Source of the DNA: Methylocystis iwaonis
GTDB taxonomy: Bacteria; Pseudomonadota; Alphaproteobacteria; Rhizobiales; Beijerinckiaceae
Reading direction: 5' to 3'
NCBI RefSeq assembly: GCF_027925385.1
Contig: NZ_AP027142.1
Location: 434,001 to 498,000, forward strand
Length of the DNA: 64,000 nucleotides
In this document: piece after piece, positions 61,823-64,000 of the stretch
Numbering within the stretch: the first letter of the stretch is position 1
Layout: each line of letters starts with the position of its first letter
Program-made: the position numbers and the translations under genes
The notes under the pieces: generated by a model
Databases searched by the model: none
Told to the model about the DNA's origin: nothing
What the model saw: only the letters and a program-made list of their open reading frames with translations

Positions 61823-64000
61823 TTATTCTGCGGGCGCCGCCCGCTCGCGCGCAAATGATTCTTCGCGGGGTTTGCGACGCAGCTTGCTCATCAAGAGATA
61901 AATGACCGGCGTCGAATAGAGCGTCAGCACTTGGCTCAGCAGCAGCCCGCCGATGATCGTAATGCCGAGCGGGCGGCGCAGCTCGGCGCCGATTCCCCCA
62001 GCAAAAGCGAGCGGTAGCGCGCCGAACATGGCGGCGAGCGTCGTCATCAGGATCGGGCGGAAGCGTTCCTTCGCCGCCTCCAGCGCCGCGTCGTGGATGG
62101 ACAATCCGCGCTCGCGCTCGGCATGGAGCGCGAAGTCGACGAGCATGATGCCGTTCTTTTTCACGATGCCGATCAGCAGCAGAATGCCGATAAAGGCGAT
62201 CACGGTGAATTCGACGCCGAAGGCTTCGAGCGACAGAAGCGCGCCCAGGCCCGCCGAAGGCAGGGTCGAGATGATCGTGACGGGATGCACGAGGCTTTCA
62301 TAGAGAATGCCGAGGATGATGTAGACCGCGAGCAGCGCGGCGAGAATGAGCGTCGCCATGCCGCGCGCCACCTTGCGGAAGTCTGCGGCGTCCCCAGCAA
62401 AACCGGTACGCAAGCCGCTCGGCGGGTTCATCTCCTCGACAGCTTTTTCGACGGCAGCGGTCGCGGCGTCGAGGGTGGCGCCCGGCGCGATATTGTAGGA
62501 GATGGTGACGGCCGGCAGCACGCCCTGATGATTCACGACGAGCGGCATCGAGCTGCGTTCCACGCGCGCGAGAGCCGTCAGCGGAATTTGCGCGCCAGAG
62601 GCGCTCGACACATAGATCCCGGCGAGGTCGCGGATGTCGCGCTGACGCGACGGCGGCGTCTCGAAAATCACGCGGTACTGGTTGCGTTGTGTGTAGATGA
62701 TCGTGTCCTGCCGCTGTCCGAAGGCGCTGTTGAGCGCATTGTCGATGGCGGCGATCGGCACGTTCAGGCGCGAGGCGGCGTTGCGGTCGATGATGAGCTG
62801 GGCGCGCAGCCCGCCGACCTCTTTGTCGGAGGTGACGTCGGCGAGCTGGGGCAGTTGCTTGAGCCGCGCGAGAACCTTCACGCGCCATTCCTCGAGTTCG
62901 TCGAGCGAGGCGTCGGACAACGTGAACTGATATTGCGATTTGCTGACGCGGCCGCCCGAGCGCAGATCCTGGGACGGCACCATATAGACGCTGACGCCCG
63001 CAATCTTTGCGAAGGATACGCGCAGCCTGTCGACGACTTCGCGGCTCGACGACTTGCGTTCGTTGATCGGCTTCAGGGCGACGAAAAGGCGCCCCTGATT
63101 CCCCGACGCGGTGAGAGAGTTGGCGCCGATGAAGGAGCCGACATTGGCGACGTCCGGATCATTCATCAAGACATCGTTCACCTGCCTTTGCAGCCGCACC
63201 ATCTCCTCGAAGGAGACGTCGGGCGCGGCTTCCGACGTGCCATTGATGAGGCCGATGTCGTCCTGGGGAAGATTGCCCTTCGGGATCGTCCGGTAGAGCT
63301 GCACGGTCCAGAGCACGGAGACCAGAATGACGACGAGCGTGATCCAGGGATGGTCCACGACGGGCCGCAAGGTGCGCGCATAGAAGGAGACAATTGCATC
63401 GAGCCCGTTCTCGACCAGGCGATCGAAGCGCGTCTTGTGATCGCGCTTCGGCGCCGGCAGCCAGGCGCAGATCATGGGCGTGACGGTCAGCGACACCACC
63501 GTCGAAATCAGGATGGCGAAGGTGAGCGTCACCGAGAATTCGCGCAAAAGCCGCCCGATCACGCCTTCCATGAAGAGCAGCGGGATAAAGACGGCGATGA
63601 GCGACATGCTGATGGAGACGACCGTGAAGCTGATTTGCTTCGAACCTTCGAGCGCCGCCTGTAAGCGGTTGAGGCCGCGCTCCTGATAGCTCTCGATATT
63701 TTCGATCATCACGATTGCGTCGTCGACGACGAAGCCGACGGCGATGGTGAGCGCCATCAGCGACAGATTGTCGATCGAGAAACCGGCGAGCCACATGGCG
63801 GCGCAAGTGCCGACGAGTGACAGCGGCACTGTGATTCCCGCGGCGATGACGGGCGTCGCGCGACGCAGAAAGAAAAACACCACCATCATGACGAGCCCGA
63901 CCGAGATCGCGAGCGTCAGTTGGATGTCGTGAATGCTGGCGCGAATGGTCTGGGTGCGGTCGGCGAAGACGTGGATTTTGATGCCGGCGGGAATCCACTG
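61823..64000 (-). CDS. RND efflux transporter permease, 5' part outside the window
   Basis: Partial gene, 725 visible residues (725 of perhaps 1,030); the frame stays open to the window edge. It reads as the MdtB/MdtC-type HAE-RND pump: DRTQTIRASIHDIQLTLAIS then TM4 with the proton-relay Asp pair in AVGFVVDDAIVMIENIESYQ. TM10 with the conserved Lys region and the second periplasmic loop follow (for example GSFIGANSLTASGNQGRLF). The end is RRKPREESFARERAAPAE. The pump expels drugs or other small molecules with a membrane fusion protein and an outer membrane channel, presumably encoded beyond the window. Confidence 0.9.
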   Translation of the reverse strand, partial: QWIPAGIKIHVFADRTQTIRASIHDIQLTLAISVGLVMMVVFFFLRRATPVIAAGITVPLSLVGTCAAMWLAGFSIDNLSLMALTIAVGFVVDDAIVMIENIESYQERGLNRLQAALEGSKQISFTVVSISMSLIAVFIPLLFMEGVIGRLLREFSVTLTFAILISTVVSLTVTPMICAWLPAPKRDHKTRFDRLVENGLDAIVSFYARTLRPVVDHPWITLVVILVSVLWTVQLYRTIPKGNLPQDDIGLINGTSEAAPDVSFEEMVRLQRQVNDVLMNDPDVANVGSFIGANSLTASGNQGRLFVALKPINERKSSSREVVDRLRVSFAKIAGVSVYMVPSQDLRSGGRVSKSQYQFTLSDASLDELEEWRVKVLARLKQLPQLADVTSDKEVGGLRAQLIIDRNAASRLNVPIAAIDNALNSAFGQRQDTIIYTQRNQYRVIFETPPSRQRDIRDLAGIYVSSASGAQIPLTALARVERSSMPLVVNHQGVLPAVTISYNIAPGATLDAATAAVEKAVEEMNPPSGLRTGFAGDAADFRKVARGMATLILAALLAVYIILGILYESLVHPVTIISTLPSAGLGALLSLEAFGVEFTVIAFIGILLLIGIVKKNGIMLVDFALHAERERGLSIHDAALEAAKERFRPILMTTLAAMFGALPLAFAGGIGAELRRPLGITIIGGLLLSQVLTLYSTPVIYLLMSKLRRKPREESFARERAAPAE

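Overview
The window is about 64 kb of gene-dense, high-GC DNA, probably chromosome of an alphaproteobacterium of the order Hyphomicrobiales (Rhizobiales). Clade markers are a complete alphaproteobacterial general stress response locus (phyR, nepR, ecfG and an HWE kinase), a usg gene, a DUF1236 domain, and a tRNA-His with A73 facing a G1:U72 end instead of the usual G-1:C73. Gene content and the dispersed repeats look like a Methylocystis/Methylosinus-type genome. Nothing in the window (no methane monooxygenase, no serine-cycle gene) proves methanotrophy, so the genus is a guess.

Layout. 0.4-9.4 kb: a SulP anion transporter, then a six-gene operon resembling hydrogenase-4/complex I (hyfB, C, E, F, a NuoCD/HycE-like large subunit, a NuoB/HycG-like small subunit). 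Its large subunit lacks the cysteines that bind NiFe, so this is an Ehr-type complex and not a hydrogenase. 9.4-12.9 kb: an orphan bufferin-like cysteine-rich peptide, usg, a DegP-like protease, an L,D-transpeptidase and a Nudix hydrolase. 13-17 kb: general stress response locus plus a Dps gene behind a perfect EcfG-type promoter. 17-22 kb: hypothetical and membrane proteins, and a membrane-anchored Mrr-type nuclease. 22.2-28.8 kb: a two-partner secretion pair (FhaB-like TpsA, FhaC-like TpsB) in one apparent operon with ExbB, ExbD and a TonB-like protein. 29.2-34.6 kb: two tandem ModA-like binding proteins without a permease, an Omp25-like porin, and a double-barrel outer membrane protein (alginate-export barrel fused to an Omp25-like barrel).

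35-49.6 kb: tRNA-His, a DUF721/DciA-like protein, mutY, glpK, Bfd and bacterioferritin, a chimeric resolvase-like/DUF1236 protein, an XRE-cupin regulator, a copper ATPase fused in frame to a CopZ-like domain, and bioF-bioD-bioA. 49.7-53.2 kb: an acyl-CoA ligase, a NicO-type Ni/Co transporter and a DUF1007 protein. 53.6-61.2 kb: a fused 2-oxoacid (indolepyruvate) ferredoxin oxidoreductase overlapping a cobalamin cluster cobK-cobQ-cobD-bluB. The window ends inside an RND efflux pump gene.

Intergenic space is filled by at least six families of short palindromic (REP-like) repeats. Some are nested in each other, one abuts a stop codon, and two are read in frame within genes: between CopA and its CopZ-like domain, and at the 5' end of cobK. 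The strongest leads for new biology are the Tps-ExbBD-TonB operon, the SulP/Ehr cluster, the double-barrel porin, and the in-frame repeat insertions.
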